From Aphelocoma coerulescens (lineage: Eukaryota > Chordata > Aves > Passeriformes > Corvidae): DNA of 64,000 bases. Within the stretch, counting starts at the first letter, position 1, and every line of letters starts with the position of its first letter. The notes beneath the pieces were generated by a model. That model saw only the letters and a program-made list of their open reading frames with translations. It was not told where the DNA came from and searched no databases. Both the position numbers and the translations under genes were made by a program. Of the stretch, positions 48,070 through 58,314 are shown in pieces. Where the stretch lies: positions 10,248,001-10,312,000 of the forward strand of contig NC_091033.1 of assembly GCF_041296385.1 (NCBI RefSeq). The letters are read 5' to 3'.

Positions 48070-49450
48070 TAAAGTCTTCTAGAAAGATCAGTGGGTTGGG
48101 TGAGAATATCTGTGTCTTGCCTTGTGACAATTCACTAAATAACACTAAACTCTGTCTCTGCCTTGCTGAAGAAAGGAGAAAACTCCCACAGAACCATCCA
48201 GTACATGTTTCGTGGCAGGATCAGGGCCTCAGACACCACAAATTGTTCTGTTTCGGGATCAAGATCCTGAGATATTGCAGGAAAATTTTTGCTGGAAAAC
48301 TGCAGCTACCTTTCCTATCAAAACACTTCACGTTCTCATTTTTTTAGAGAAAGGCTTTCTAAATATTTCAGATTTTATATTGGGTCTTTTTTGTCATGTT
48401 CCCCACTAATCAAAATTAGAACAAAGCTGTAATTTTAGCTTGTTATATTTCAATACGTAATAAATACAAGAAACTCCAATATTTCACTGCAAATAGCCAT
48501 TGCTGATGCAAAAACAGGTTTCTAGAAGGAGATTCCAGCAGCAACTGTGAGATGAAGGAACAGCTTTATCCCACTGCCTATGGACATATCTGAACACATT
48601 TCTGGGACTCACAGCATGTCACGCTCCGTGTAATGCATTTTCCATTTGTCCTGACCTGAGAGCTTTGCATTCAGGGAGCAGATCCCCCAAGTGAATTCAT
48701 CAGGAGGAATAATAACCAACACACATGCTTGGACTGCTGGGCCAGCAGATCCAGCCTGCACTTGTCAGTGTGCTGAAATTCAGGGTAGCACAAATGCAGC
48801 CTCCTTTGCTTAAGGACCACAAGGACACAGCAATATTTTCCCAGTCTATTTCATTGAAATGAAAGAGAAAGGATTTGGGGAGTGGATTGCATCATTCTTC
48901 TCCTCTGAGGACAAGCTGCTGCACAGTGTCAGTACAGGATCCGGGAGTTTAGGGGGTGGTGGTGAAGATGCTGGAATAACCCGGCTCTAATCACCTATTA
49001 CCACCTTATGATGATTATCAAAGCTGATTCTGAATGAATCCTCTTTGGAGCAGGTCCTTGGCTGGCACTCTGCTCTGCAAAGTGCATGAGGTGCTGCTTG
49101 TGCAAACACAACCACGCCCAGTAAAACCAGTGGAATCCCAAATGGAGCTTCACATTGCATGAGGCAGTTGCTGGGTATTACCACTGGGACGGGATAAAGT
49201 TATATTGTTCTGCTAGGAACCACGAAAAGGTGTGCTGGACTGCACTCTGATCTCACATATCAGGGGGAAATTCAGAGATTTGGCCTCTTTATTTTCTTCA
49301 CTCTTTTCAATGGCAGTTAAAGACTTTCAGTATAAAGGCTGTGATGCTTTAGGATTGTCACAACGTGGAAGGGCAGGAAAATGCCCAGTCTGGAGTGTGA
49401 CACACTTTCCATCATAAATTAAATGAAGAAAGCCCAGCAAAGGCATGAAG
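48070..49450. other. Noncoding stretch, no gene seen
   Basis: No recognisable gene, repeat or RNA. Open frames are under about 85 codons. Confidence 0.65.
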
Positions 49451-49451
49451 C

Positions 49452-49515
49452 AGTTCACACCAGCAGTACTTCTATCTAGTAGTACTGGTGTGAACTTTTG
49501 TGGGCCTGAGCCCAC
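49452..49515. repeat. Two adjacent hairpins
   Basis: First, 49452-49470 pairs with 49481-49496: AGTTCACACC pairs with GGTGTGAACT, then a 3-nt bulge, then AGTACT pairs with AGTACT, around a 10-nt loop. Second, GTGGGC (49500-49505), loop CTGA, GCCCAC (49510-49515). They are separated by only three bases. The first stem (16 bp) is shorter than a usual microRNA precursor, and I recognise no mature microRNA. Confidence 0.7.
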
Positions 49516-49519
49516 CCAG

Positions 49520-50625
49520 GGAGGGAGAGATGGTCAGGTACTACTGACCCACATCCAGGACTCGGAAGAAGTGTGATGTGTTCCCAGCTCTCCCATACAT
49601 TTCTTACACAAGTTCAGCCAAACCATTCAACTCCTCTTTCTCCTCCACGTCTGGTTAAATGTGGAATCATCCTATTTTCATTCCTAGCATCTGTCGAAGC
49701 CCTGATGGTGGGTGAGATGGCAGTTCCAGACACCACTGCAGTGGGGTGTGTGGGACCACTGGTGTGTCTGCCCCCCATAACTGCAACAACAAATTAATCT
49801 ATGCTTGTTGTTCTTTGAGGACAAGGAAATCATTCAAGCAGGTAGGCTCTAGGTGCCTAGGCTTCAAAATATTGTGTACTGGCCTCAAAAAGAGCTTGGT
49901 ATGAGAGACAGACTTAGTTACAGCTCTACATCCCCCACTTGGGCTGGTTGCTGTTGTTGCAAAGGGTTAACAGACACTGCAAAACATTTCCAGGATGAAG
50001 TGCTAAGATTTAGTGTACTGAATTAATTCTTAAATTAGAACAGGGGATTTGCACATGATTTCTAAGGGAAATTATCTTCTGGGTAAAATTAATACAGGAG
50101 ATGTTTCAACATCTGGGATGGCATTATCACGAGCAATGATTACCCAGACATTGCCAAAAGAAAGAGATCCCAGTAAACTCTTTCTTTTCCTAACCAAAGG
50201 CAGCTCCTCACCCTGAAGGAAGGGGAATATTTGCAGAGTCTTGGCTTATTTGGGAATGCACAAGAGGATTCTACATGAGAAAAAAGCTGTGTGCTCTGCT
50301 GATGGACAGTTGGGAAACAGAACTGCAGACAGGGAAGGTTCTCATTGCAGGTGGGCTCCAGGCACCCGGCTGCCTCCCTCACCTCTGAGCTCCTCATCAA
50401 AAATAGGTGCTTAATGCAGTGCTACAGCTGTCCAGGTGTTTAGTTTTGGGAGGGTAAAGAGGAAACACACTGGCAGATGTGACCTGGAAAACCTCCAAAA
50501 GGAAGGTTGGTCCCTCTGCTCCCCACCCAGAGACCACATCTGCCTCATCTTCCTCCAGCCTTTAGAGGGACGGCTTTTCCCTGACGAAATTTTAAATAGG
50601 GCAGAGAGTGAAGCCAAAGCAAGAC
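49520..50625. other. Noncoding stretch, no gene seen
   Basis: Ordinary composition and short unrecognised frames only. Confidence 0.65.
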
Positions 50626-50639
50626 CTGCATCAAAACAA

Positions 50640-51020
50640 TCACCCCCCAGGAGGAGCTCATAAATATTTATTTTCCTTTGCTGTATTTCATTTTGTCAGG
50701 AAAAGAGGAGGGCGCTTGAGTGGGAAAAGTAGACCAGTGGCACAATGCTCCTTTCACAGGGAAAAACACCGATGTTTAATTTAAAAGGGCATAAATACAA
50801 GAGAAATGCCTCTTTACTTTCATGTTAGTAGCTGGCTATTAAATTACATCACAAGTGCTACGTGTGGGACCAGGCGAGTGCATGGTTATTTCTGTCTCCT
50901 AAACCGGAGTGCAAGTCTCAGCGTAATTACTTTGGATCCAAGTGTAATTACCAACTGATCTGCAGGAACATACACAGCGGTGACATCCATCCCAGGCAGC
51001 ATTAGAGCCTGATGATAACA
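50640..51020. promoter_or_regulatory. Candidate conserved noncoding element
   Basis: AT-rich with scattered CpGs and words such as CATAAATATTTATTTTCC, GTTTAATTTAAAAGGGCATA, CTATTAAATTACATCAC, CTACGTGTGG and GCATCATTAACACAGC. It contains the symmetric TAATTA pair listed separately. There is no coding frame. Function is inferred. Confidence 0.38.
50923..50951. promoter_or_regulatory. Near-palindromic double homeodomain site
   Basis: GTAATTAC (50923-50930) and GTAATTAC (50944-50951) start exactly 21 bp apart, about two helical turns, with the 10-bp palindrome TTGGATCCAA (50932-50941) centred between them. The whole 29 bp is an inverted repeat with a single one-base asymmetry. TAATTA is the core of many homeodomain sites. 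Such spacing would place two dimers on one DNA face. The symmetry is seen directly; binding is inference. Confidence 0.45.
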
Positions 51021-51024
51021 CAGC

Positions 51025-52980
51025 ATCATTAACACAGCTTAGCACTTCCCTCCGTGGCTGCAGGCCATGGTTTTCCTCGGGAAAGGGCTCGCGGCTGGGC
51101 GGCCGGGATGGCTCAGGGGTCACCTGAGATCCTGTCCCCGCGTGTGCAGGGGCTGGGAGCACATCAGTGCAGACAACGGCAAACATGATACCCTAATCAC
51201 GGGGAATCAGGCTGGGACAGAGTCTTTTCCAAGATAAAGCCCCTTGTGTTGGTATTTCTGCAACCTGCCCCTTTTTTTCCCCCAAAGTCCATGATAAGAA
51301 GGAGGGTGCTGAGTCCCCCTGGGGTCACTTTTTGTTTAGCTTTTTTCTGTTTTACTCTGCTTTACTGTGACAGCATCATGCTCAGATTTTGGAATATTTT
51401 CTCCAGAGTTCACACTTGATCTGTCTCCTTTTGGAAGACAGCGGGTATAGGGATTTTCTTTTCTTTATTCTTTATCTTCTTTTTTTTTTTTTTTCCCAAG
51501 GCTGAAAACATCACAGTAAACAACCTATTTATTCTGATAGTTTTGGAAGCTGTCTCTACACCTCCAAGAAGGTCAGGGAAATGATTCAGAAAGAGAAAAG
51601 GAGAAAAAAAATCCTCCTTTCTTTTCATAATTGCCTGTTTTGTTACCACACCTTCTCAGTGCTACAGTGTTGCAAAGACAATGCAAGAGACCAGTGCAGA
51701 AATGAAGATGCATTAAGGAAAAATAAAATGGATTTTTTTTTTTTTAAGTTGGTGTTTTCAAGTACCTTTAGTTGTGTCCATTCTAGCTCATAAACACGAA
51801 CAAATGAAAAGATGACAACACATAAATTGACATAATTTCCTGTAAGAAGTACAGAACCTAAGATTATACAAATAAGCAAGAAAATATCTCCCAGCTCCTG
51901 TAGGTAACAATGTATTTGCTCCCAGCTCAGGGTCAGTGATGGTAAAGTGAGATTGACAGGGTAGCTAACCCCTGAAGGAGGTTTTCCATTTTGGTCAGTC
52001 CTGCTAAGCCATGCTTGCTGCTTTGAATGAGCTCGGTTTCACAGAGAGATCTTCTTTTTCCCCTAATTTTGCTTATGTGTTGGTTTTATCTGAGCAGCTC
52101 CGCAGATGTCAGCGAGACACATTTTGTTGTGAGTTACATCAGCGTAAATCACAACTGATCCAGTGAACTCAGAGATACCCTCTTTGCAGTGAGATCTGTG
52201 ACACGAAGGGTTTGGTGCCACGGTATTGTGACAGCTTAAAGCCCCTCCATGAGGAAACAAAGTCAGGCTCAGCACTATCCTGGAACACATTACAAAGCAT
52301 GTTTGTTATTGCACAGAAGACAGCATTTGCCTTGGCTGTGAACAAGAAACCCAGATCTGTAACAGCTAAGATTTCATCTCTACCATTTATCCAATGAGCT
52401 TCCCAATCCTCTTGCACAGATACCCTGCTGCTAATATAGCAGTCAAGATCAGAGCACTTAATCAATCATTCACTGAGGACAAATATGCGTAATCTAAATT
52501 AGAACAAACCCAGGCATATTTTATATGACAGCTGTACAGATTTTTAAGAAAAAGCATTGGCAAGAAAATTGCATGAGAACAAAATTGTCTTGTGTTTATG
52601 CTTAAAGTGGTAGATTTCCTAAAAGCTTCTGTGGCATTAGGTAGCCTTGAACATACAGGGGCAAAATTCTGCTTTTGCTGCTTTCACTTCCACATTTTCA
52701 TCAATAAACCAGGGATGCATTTGGCCCCTCTGGCTCTGAAGCAGAAATCCTGCTGCAGACCACAGTATGATGTAGAGTCCTTCTTAAAAACCTTTCATAT
52801 TTTATGATCACTGTCGATTCTCTTATGATCAGTGTTGGTTCAGGCTTTCATGAATCAAAAATCAGCTCGTGGAATGCATCTTAGAGCAACCTATTTGTCT
52901 GCAGGTAGCAAAGGAAAGTGGTACTTTGAAGAATAAACCCCTCTGCCTTCAGAACGAAGCTCAGGCTGCACAGGAGGCAG
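51025..52980. other. Noncoding stretch with a GC-rich patch and T-runs
   Basis: 51050-51190 is CpG-richer and stop-poor on the minus strand. T15 lies at 51480-51494 and T13 at 51733-51745. 52430-52620 is AT-rich. No gene is recognised. Confidence 0.6.
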
Positions 52981-52990
52981 GAGCAACTTA

Positions 52991-53085
52991 CAGTTTCTAT
53001 TCAGGCTCCGCTCTGGGCATGCTGGGTGACCTTGTGTTCTCCCATTTTCCTCTGGGGGAGATATTATTTATCCCTGATAATAAAA
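52991..53085 (-). repeat. MIR-like ancient SINE remnant
   Basis: The + strand follows the reverse complement of MIR: ATTCAGGCTCCGCTCTGGG, then GCTGGGTGACCTTG, then after an apparent deletion CCCATTTTCCTCTGGGGGAG and ATATTATTTATCC. The MIR order is AATCCTGGCTCTGCCAC..GCTGTGTGACCTTGGG..CAGTTTCCTC..GGGATAATA. Block order and spacing fit, but identity is lower than in the copy at 35.95 kb. Confidence 0.5.
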
Positions 53086-53152
53086 CACAGGATTCTTCAA
53101 CTACGACTCATGGTTTAATCTATTGTGTCAACTAGCACAAGCTCCCTTGGAT

Positions 53153-53167
53153 AAAAAAAAAAAAAAA
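53153..53167. repeat. A15 tract
   Basis: Fifteen A residues. Confidence 0.9.
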
Positions 53168-53169
53168 TC

Positions 53170-55185
53170 AGAGGCAATAAAAGGAGTTAAAAATGAAGCA
53201 TCTTTAACTGAAGCATTACAACTTTCATCTGAGGTCAGGCCCATGTTGCCCTGACTCTGCAGGGTGGGATCTCCAGAGAGGAACATCCCAGAGATGGCCT
53301 TTGAGAGTGGATGGCAGCTCCTGCACAGCCCACAGGGCCCATCAGGCTTGAAGATCCTTCAGCTTGGGGTACAAACCCAACAAGCAGCAGGAAGGCTGAG
53401 TCCAGCCTCTAACAGAGCAGGCAGCACAGCCTCCTAGAAGGAAGAATCCTGAAAAAATGCTGCAAGGATCTGTGCAAAAATCCCTTCCCCGTGCACCTCT
53501 GCAGATCAGGCTCTAAAGAGTTGCTCTGTTGAAATACTGTGTCTGCTTCTCCAGAGGAGCAAATGCTCCCACAGAAGTTCACACATCACCAAACATCCCA
53601 TGGAGACTGAATTCCAGATTATTGCCATATCTTGGGACTTCTAAATATCCATTTCAGTCCCTGCATGAAAGCAGGTCTGATCCAGAGCACAGCAGGACTC
53701 ATTTGCTCTCCTCTGACTTCATTTTGGAGGGACCTGTGAGATTTTCCAGGGACAGCTGTCAAACTCTTCTCCCAGTCAGCTTGCTGAGGTGAGGCATTGC
53801 CATCAGCACTGTTGGCATAACAGGTTCGATCAAAGTTGTCAGGGAGATGTTGGTAGGAGCAATGGTCTGATATAGTAATTGAAGGTAGTGGTGAATACCT
53901 ATTCCCAGAAAAGTCTGGGGGAAGCAGTACAGAGGGCTTTGGAAAAATTTATCTTGGGTGTCCAAGCTGGAATTTGTATGCCTACTTGCTTATTTTTGCA
54001 TCCAGAGGTCAGTTCTGGATTTTACTTGGATCCTAAGCAGGAGAAATTAGTCTCGGCTTCAAAGAGCAGAGCTGAATGTGGAGCTTCTTTATGCCTAAGG
54101 ACAAGACAGAGGCTCTGCAGGTACCAGAGACCTGGAAGCAGGATTCCCACTTTTCACCATCCAGAAATCACTGTGTTTCCCAGTCTGGCTTATTTTTTTA
54201 ACTTAGCTTTATTTTTTTTTAACTTCTCAGGTTTTGCCTCAGTCACTTGCCTGGGAGGCTGCTGTGAGGAGGTGCACGAGGATGGACTGGAGCACCTAAA
54301 TGGAGGGCCCCAAACATGAGCATTTTTCCCTTAACCTTCCCACACCATTGGGAATAATAATTCCTCGCAGGGCTGTTGCACAGCTTGATTCATTAAGGCT
54401 TATGAAGTGCTTTTAGCTCCGGCACCGGAAGGCTCTATGCAAGTTGTTTTGGACTGCTCAGGTGTTAGGAGGAGAGGCATTGCAGGAGGAATACAAATAA
54501 ATCAAGAGAAACTGCCCCTTCCTTCCATGCATCCCCTGCCCCCCACTGTTCTCCATCACTGTTGGTGTCAAACAGTTAATTTACAAGCCCAGCACTTTAC
54601 AAAGCCCCTGGAGCACCAATTGTCCCCTTCTCATGCAACATCAGCTCCTCAAAACAGCCAGCTGAGTCTCCGGGGTCAGCCTGCTCCTGCCCTTCCCGAG
54701 GCAACTTCAGCCTCTCTCCGGAACCGCCTGGGTATTTATTTTTGGACAAGTCAGATCCAGCATTACCCACCCTGCAGCAGGGTGAACTGGAATAAGCCCG
54801 GGGTGCAGGTGGCTGCTCTGAAGTGTGCCATGTGCTTGGCCCAGGAGGGAACATTCACGTGGGCAAGGTGACCCAGATATCTCACCCAGCCCACCACCCA
54901 TGAGGGCATCCCCACACAGCGCAGGGAGCGCTCAGCCTGGCAGAACAAACCGGGAGAGCGATGGGCAAAGGAAGGAAGGTGAAGGCGGTGGATCTTTCAC
55001 TTGGCTTTTTTCCCCCTCCCTCCCTCGGTCTCCCTCCCCTCCTCCAGTCTGTTGCACGGGAGCTGTCGGCCATGCTGTTCCAGTTCAGGGGCTCCTGCAA
55101 CAGAAAAGATCAGCTGTTGGAGAACCCATGGAAAGCCCTGGGGGAGAGCCATGGCCGCAAGGTAATCAGCAGGCAAAGTTATTAC
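53170..55185. other. Noncoding stretch, GC-richer to the right
   Basis: Unrecognised frames of 146 codons (53879-54319, plus) and 154 codons (54407-54871, plus), the second overlapped by minus-strand frames. 54880-55160 is CpG-richer. No domain or splice structure can be supported. Confidence 0.55.
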
Positions 55186-55187
55186 CA

Positions 55188-55400
55188 TTATGCTGCTAAT
55201 TAATTCCCAGCTCATTACGTTTCCTGTGGCTAATTTGTACTCGCCGCTGATTTGATTAAACTCATCTCTATGCTAATAAATGTGTTTTCCATTTGTTTTA
55301 GCGACTGTAGGAAGAGAGCCCGGTATTTACATATTTTGACGTTTATCAAATAAAACGCGGCGCCTGAATTAATTCTGCTCTGATTTATAAGTGGAGGGGG
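55188..55400. promoter_or_regulatory. Candidate enhancer / conserved noncoding element
   Basis: Dense developmental-type motifs in 210 bp: GCTGCTAATTAATTCC, CTCATTACG, TTTCCTGTGGC (RUNX-type TGTGG at 55225), GATTTGATTAAACTC, TATGCTAATAAATG, ACGTTTATCAAAT, GAATTAATTC and GATTTATAAG (HOX/CDX-type TTTATAA at 55384). CpGs such as GGCGCC survive inside AT-rich DNA. No coding frame. Conservation is expected but not measurable here. Confidence 0.42.
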
Positions 55401-55401
55401 G

Positions 55402-55640
55402 AGGAAGGGGAGCGAGAGGATGCTGAGGGTCAGGCGTGCATCGCGTGTGCGTGGCAGAGTGAGCCGGGGGGGGGCTGTGATGCTCCTCACATTTCATCCT
55501 CCCAGCCCCATCCTGCCCAGGGATGCTCCTGCAAGGCGGCCTCCACCTGCTCAGCCGCTCCCCTGCCATTTATTTCCCCTTCCCAGCTAAGTTTTGGGAC
55601 GTGGGGCTTTGATTTGTAGGTGCATTGCGCGGTTCAGCGA
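55402..55640. other. GC-rich patch
   Basis: CpG-richer sequence with a G9 run (55466-55474) and G-rich tracts (GGAGGGGGGAGGAAGGGG at 55395). No gene is recognised. Confidence 0.6.
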
Positions 55641-55644
55641 CACC

Positions 55645-55800
55645 TCGTCAGGTGGATTTCTCTTTGTCTTTCAGAAATTGCTCTAAATGAAGATTAGGTT
55701 TACACTGCAGCACCTCATTATAAGCAGTGACTGTGTTTCCCAGTTCCGTTCGTCAGGACTCGCTACAGTAATATCAGACAGCTTGAATTTCTAATCAGGG
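55645..55800. promoter_or_regulatory. Candidate conserved noncoding element
   Basis: Repeat-free block with CGTCAGGTGGATTTCTCTTT, GCTCTAAATGAAGATTAGG, CACCTCATTATAAGCAG and TAATATCAGACAGCTTG. It includes an acceptor-like CTTTGTCTTTCAG (55662-55674) but no open frame worth calling an exon follows. Confidence 0.28.
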
Positions 55801-55804
55801 GGAG

Positions 55805-56275
55805 GAACAGACACCTTGCCATGCACACAGATTTATTTTGGGGATGTGTTTTACCCTCTCTACCCCTGGTAACTTGCAGGGCAGAAAGCTCTGTCTGGCC
55901 CTCCAGCATCTGCCTTCTAAACCCAAGACTAACTCTTCAGGGCAGATCTTCAGCAAGTGAAACTCCACTCAAAACACTCCTCCTGTTTCCCGCAGTTAAC
56001 TGCTGCAGTATCAATCTCTTCTTCATTTGGGGTAAATCCTAACAGAAAAGCACCCTGAGAGTGTAAATCAGTGGGCTTTAACATCACTCAGGGTTTGCGA
56101 AATCCAGCCTTTTCTTTTCCGAGGAAAACTGGCAATGGTCACCAAGCAGATCCCCTCCCTCTACATGTGTGTTCATACGTGTCATCTTCTGTTGGTGAAC
56201 AGACATCTGTGTCACATGGGGTGGAGGCCAGAGCCTCGCAGGAAGCATGGACTGGGGAGGGCTGAGATGGGAGGA
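55805..56275. other. Noncoding stretch, no gene seen
   Basis: Short unrecognised frames only. Confidence 0.6.
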
Positions 56276-56277
56276 AG

Positions 56278-56311
56278 GCAGGGAAAGGTTCCTTGCAGGG
56301 AAAGGTTCCTC
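56278..56311. repeat. 17-bp tandem duplication
   Basis: GCAGGGAAAGGTTCCTT followed directly by GCAGGGAAAGGTTCCTC: two copies, one difference. It looks recent. Confidence 0.9.
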
Positions 56312-56314
56312 TTC

Positions 56315-57140
56315 TGGGGCTGGAAAAGGCACAGTGGCTCAGCAGGGATGCCTGGGAATCCAGGGAGATCTAACTCATCCCAGTCCTGCTCCCTGGTTTT
56401 CTCTGGAAGCTTGGCTCAACCCCAGAGGGATTTGTTTTCCCTCTGCATGCTCACTTCGGGCTGGATTCTCTGGTTTTTCTCCCAGGTGCTCGCAGGTCAC
56501 ACCGGCGGCCCAAGCTTTCTTTCACACTCCCAGTAAAAGTTTCCCAGTAAAGAGGGGCCCCAACGACGCCGCTTCTCACTCTGGCAGTGAGACACCTTCC
56601 ACCACCACTGCTTCACCCCAGGCAATCTGAAACAGCTTCATTGCTTAAGTAACAATTAACAGCCCTGTCTTTTGGGAGCGCTTCTGGAGCGCTGTGCATC
56701 CCCTGCTCCGGAGCCTGCGTGCTCCTGCCGTGCAACCCGAACTGTGGGCATCGGCCAGCTCCTGCCTGCCCCTCATCCTGATGCATGGAAGGGTGATGAT
56801 GGGCTGCACTGTGCTGCCAGCCCACCCCCAGCTCAGCCAGAGCCGTGCTGATGTTCCCTCTCCTCTGGCACTCGCTCCAAGGCTGCACAGACGTTCCTGT
56901 GATGCTGCCCAGGGTGAAGGTGTCCCACTGGCAATGCAGCACAGGTCCCTCACAAGGCTGATCCAGGTGTGCTGCCAGAGCATGGCAGGAGGTCCCTGGG
57001 CTGTTTTTAAAACAGGTCCCCAAAGAGGAGCTGGCGGAACCCTGCTTGTCCTGGCTCCGTGCTCAGAGTGATCACTCAGCCTGACCTGGACCTGGAGCAC
57101 TGCCTTGGCCACGCACCCAGAGTCCCAGCAGTTCTGCAGC
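56315..57140. other. GC-rich, stop-poor noncoding stretch
   Basis: Frames of 165 codons (56645-57142, minus), 136 codons (56613-57023, minus) and 125 codons (56694-57071, plus) overlap. Peptide composition follows the GC content and no family is recognised, so these are treated as chance. Confidence 0.55.
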
Positions 57141-57144
57141 ATTG

Positions 57145-57675
57145 TCTCAGCATCACCAGAACAACCAGCTAAGCCATGCAGTGGTGGATTGCTGGACTTT
57201 TCCTACAAAACCTTTTAAGCCTTTGCAAAAGCGGGAAGTATTACGGACAAAAAACCCGCCTTGTTTCGCATTAACAGCCTTTGCTTTTCCTGGCGAAGGT
57301 GGGACAATAGCCACACGCTGCATGGTATCAGTGTCACAAAGAACAGAACCAAAAGGCTTCAGCTCAGGACAAATAAAAGTAACATTGATTCCTTTTTATT
57401 TTTCCTTTTTTTTTTTTTTTTCCAGCTGGTATCAATACATTAAACAACCACGCTGGAAAAGTGAAATTGATTCAAGGCCTTCAGTGCTCCCTGCCAAAAA
57501 AGCCTCCTGCAAGGATCTATTCTGTATTGAATTACAGTCTGGAAAAGTTCAATAGGTTATTGTACAAACAGAGAGCAAAAGCCTGTCAACAATGGAGCCA
57601 AAGTGATTGTGCAGCTTCTTTGTGCTTGCCAGCCCTGCGCCCCTCACAAGCTCGGATGTTAAATCAGTTTAATTA
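57145..57675. promoter_or_regulatory. Candidate conserved noncoding element
   Basis: Repeat-poor apart from a T16 tract at 57406-57421. Contains AAAGTAACATTGATTCC, GGTATCAATACATTAAAC, GTGAAATTGATTCAAGG, CTGTATTGAATTACAG and GCCTGTCAACAATGGAGCC (MEIS-like CTGTCA joined to SOX-like AACAATGG). The 137-codon plus frame (57142-57555) runs through the T16 tract and is not convincing. Confidence 0.33.
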
Positions 57676-57847
57676 AAATGGTGGGCTTCAAATGCCTCGC
57701 ATTTTTTTAATGCATGTCCTTGTGTAAAGATATGTAGGCTGAGGTTTAAAGCTGCCTGCCTGCACTGATGGCCCCTCCATCCCTTTCTTGGTCCTAAACT
57801 GCAGCGGATTTTTACAGCTGCGGAGCACTTTGGGCAGATGCTGGGGC

Positions 57848-57968
57848 TGAGTAGCATCACCAGCCCCATCTGGAACAGTTCTGGGTTTGAGCAGCATCCT
57901 CAGCCTCAGCCCCATCCAGAGAAGCTCCAGGACTGAGCAGCACCCTTAGCCTCAGCCTCAAGCTCTGG
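57848..57968. repeat. Minisatellite, about 40-46 bp unit, 3 copies
   Basis: TGAGTAGCATCACC (57848), TGAGCAGCATCCTC (57888) and TGAGCAGCACCCTT (57934) each begin a copy, followed by AGCCTCAGCCCCATC-type sequence. Copy spacings are 40 and 46 bp, so the first copy lacks about six bases. The repeat keeps several minus-strand frames open but encodes nothing recognisable. Confidence 0.85.
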
Positions 57969-57969
57969 T

Positions 57970-58195
57970 GTGCTCCCCTTTGCAGGCTGGAGCTGTGCTT
58001 TGGGGCTCTGTGAGTGTACAGGACTTGGCTGTGGGACTTGGCTCCAATGTCCTCTCCAGAGGGACTGGGTGCTCCCCAGGAAGCAGCAGGATGAGGTCCC
58101 TGATGCTGCAGCAGGTTTGTCACAGGTCTCACCACAGGGTCTCCTCCTCCAAGGAGGCAGGAGACACTCGTGAGCTACACCAGGATTTCTAAATC
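57970..58195. other. Noncoding stretch, no gene seen
   Basis: GC-richer continuation of the minisatellite region with unrecognised overlapping frames. Confidence 0.6.
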
Positions 58196-58196
58196 C

Positions 58197-58310
58197 CCCT
58201 CTCCATCTCTAATTAAGATTCAAATTGAGTATAGAAATCATGTGTAAGTAAGATGCTAATTATTAAAGCCATTGATCTCCCAGACAATAAAGCAGCCTCA
58301 TTTTTCTGGC
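58197..58310. promoter_or_regulatory. Candidate short conserved noncoding element
   Basis: CTCTAATTAAGATTCAAATT, AAATCATGTGTAAGTAAG, GATGCTAATTATTAAAGCC, ATTGATCTCC and AGACAATAAAG lie within about 100 bp of repeat-free AT-rich DNA between GC-richer flanks. Inference from texture. Confidence 0.28.
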
Positions 58311-58314
58311 CCTG

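Noticed and set aside
55662..55700. CTTTGTCTTTCAG as a true splice acceptor
   Set aside because: The frames after it are short or blocked and no donor is convincing; acceptor-like strings are common.
56645..57142. 165-codon minus-strand open frame
   Set aside because: Stop-poor GC-rich sequence, overlapped by other frames of similar length, with a composition-driven peptide.
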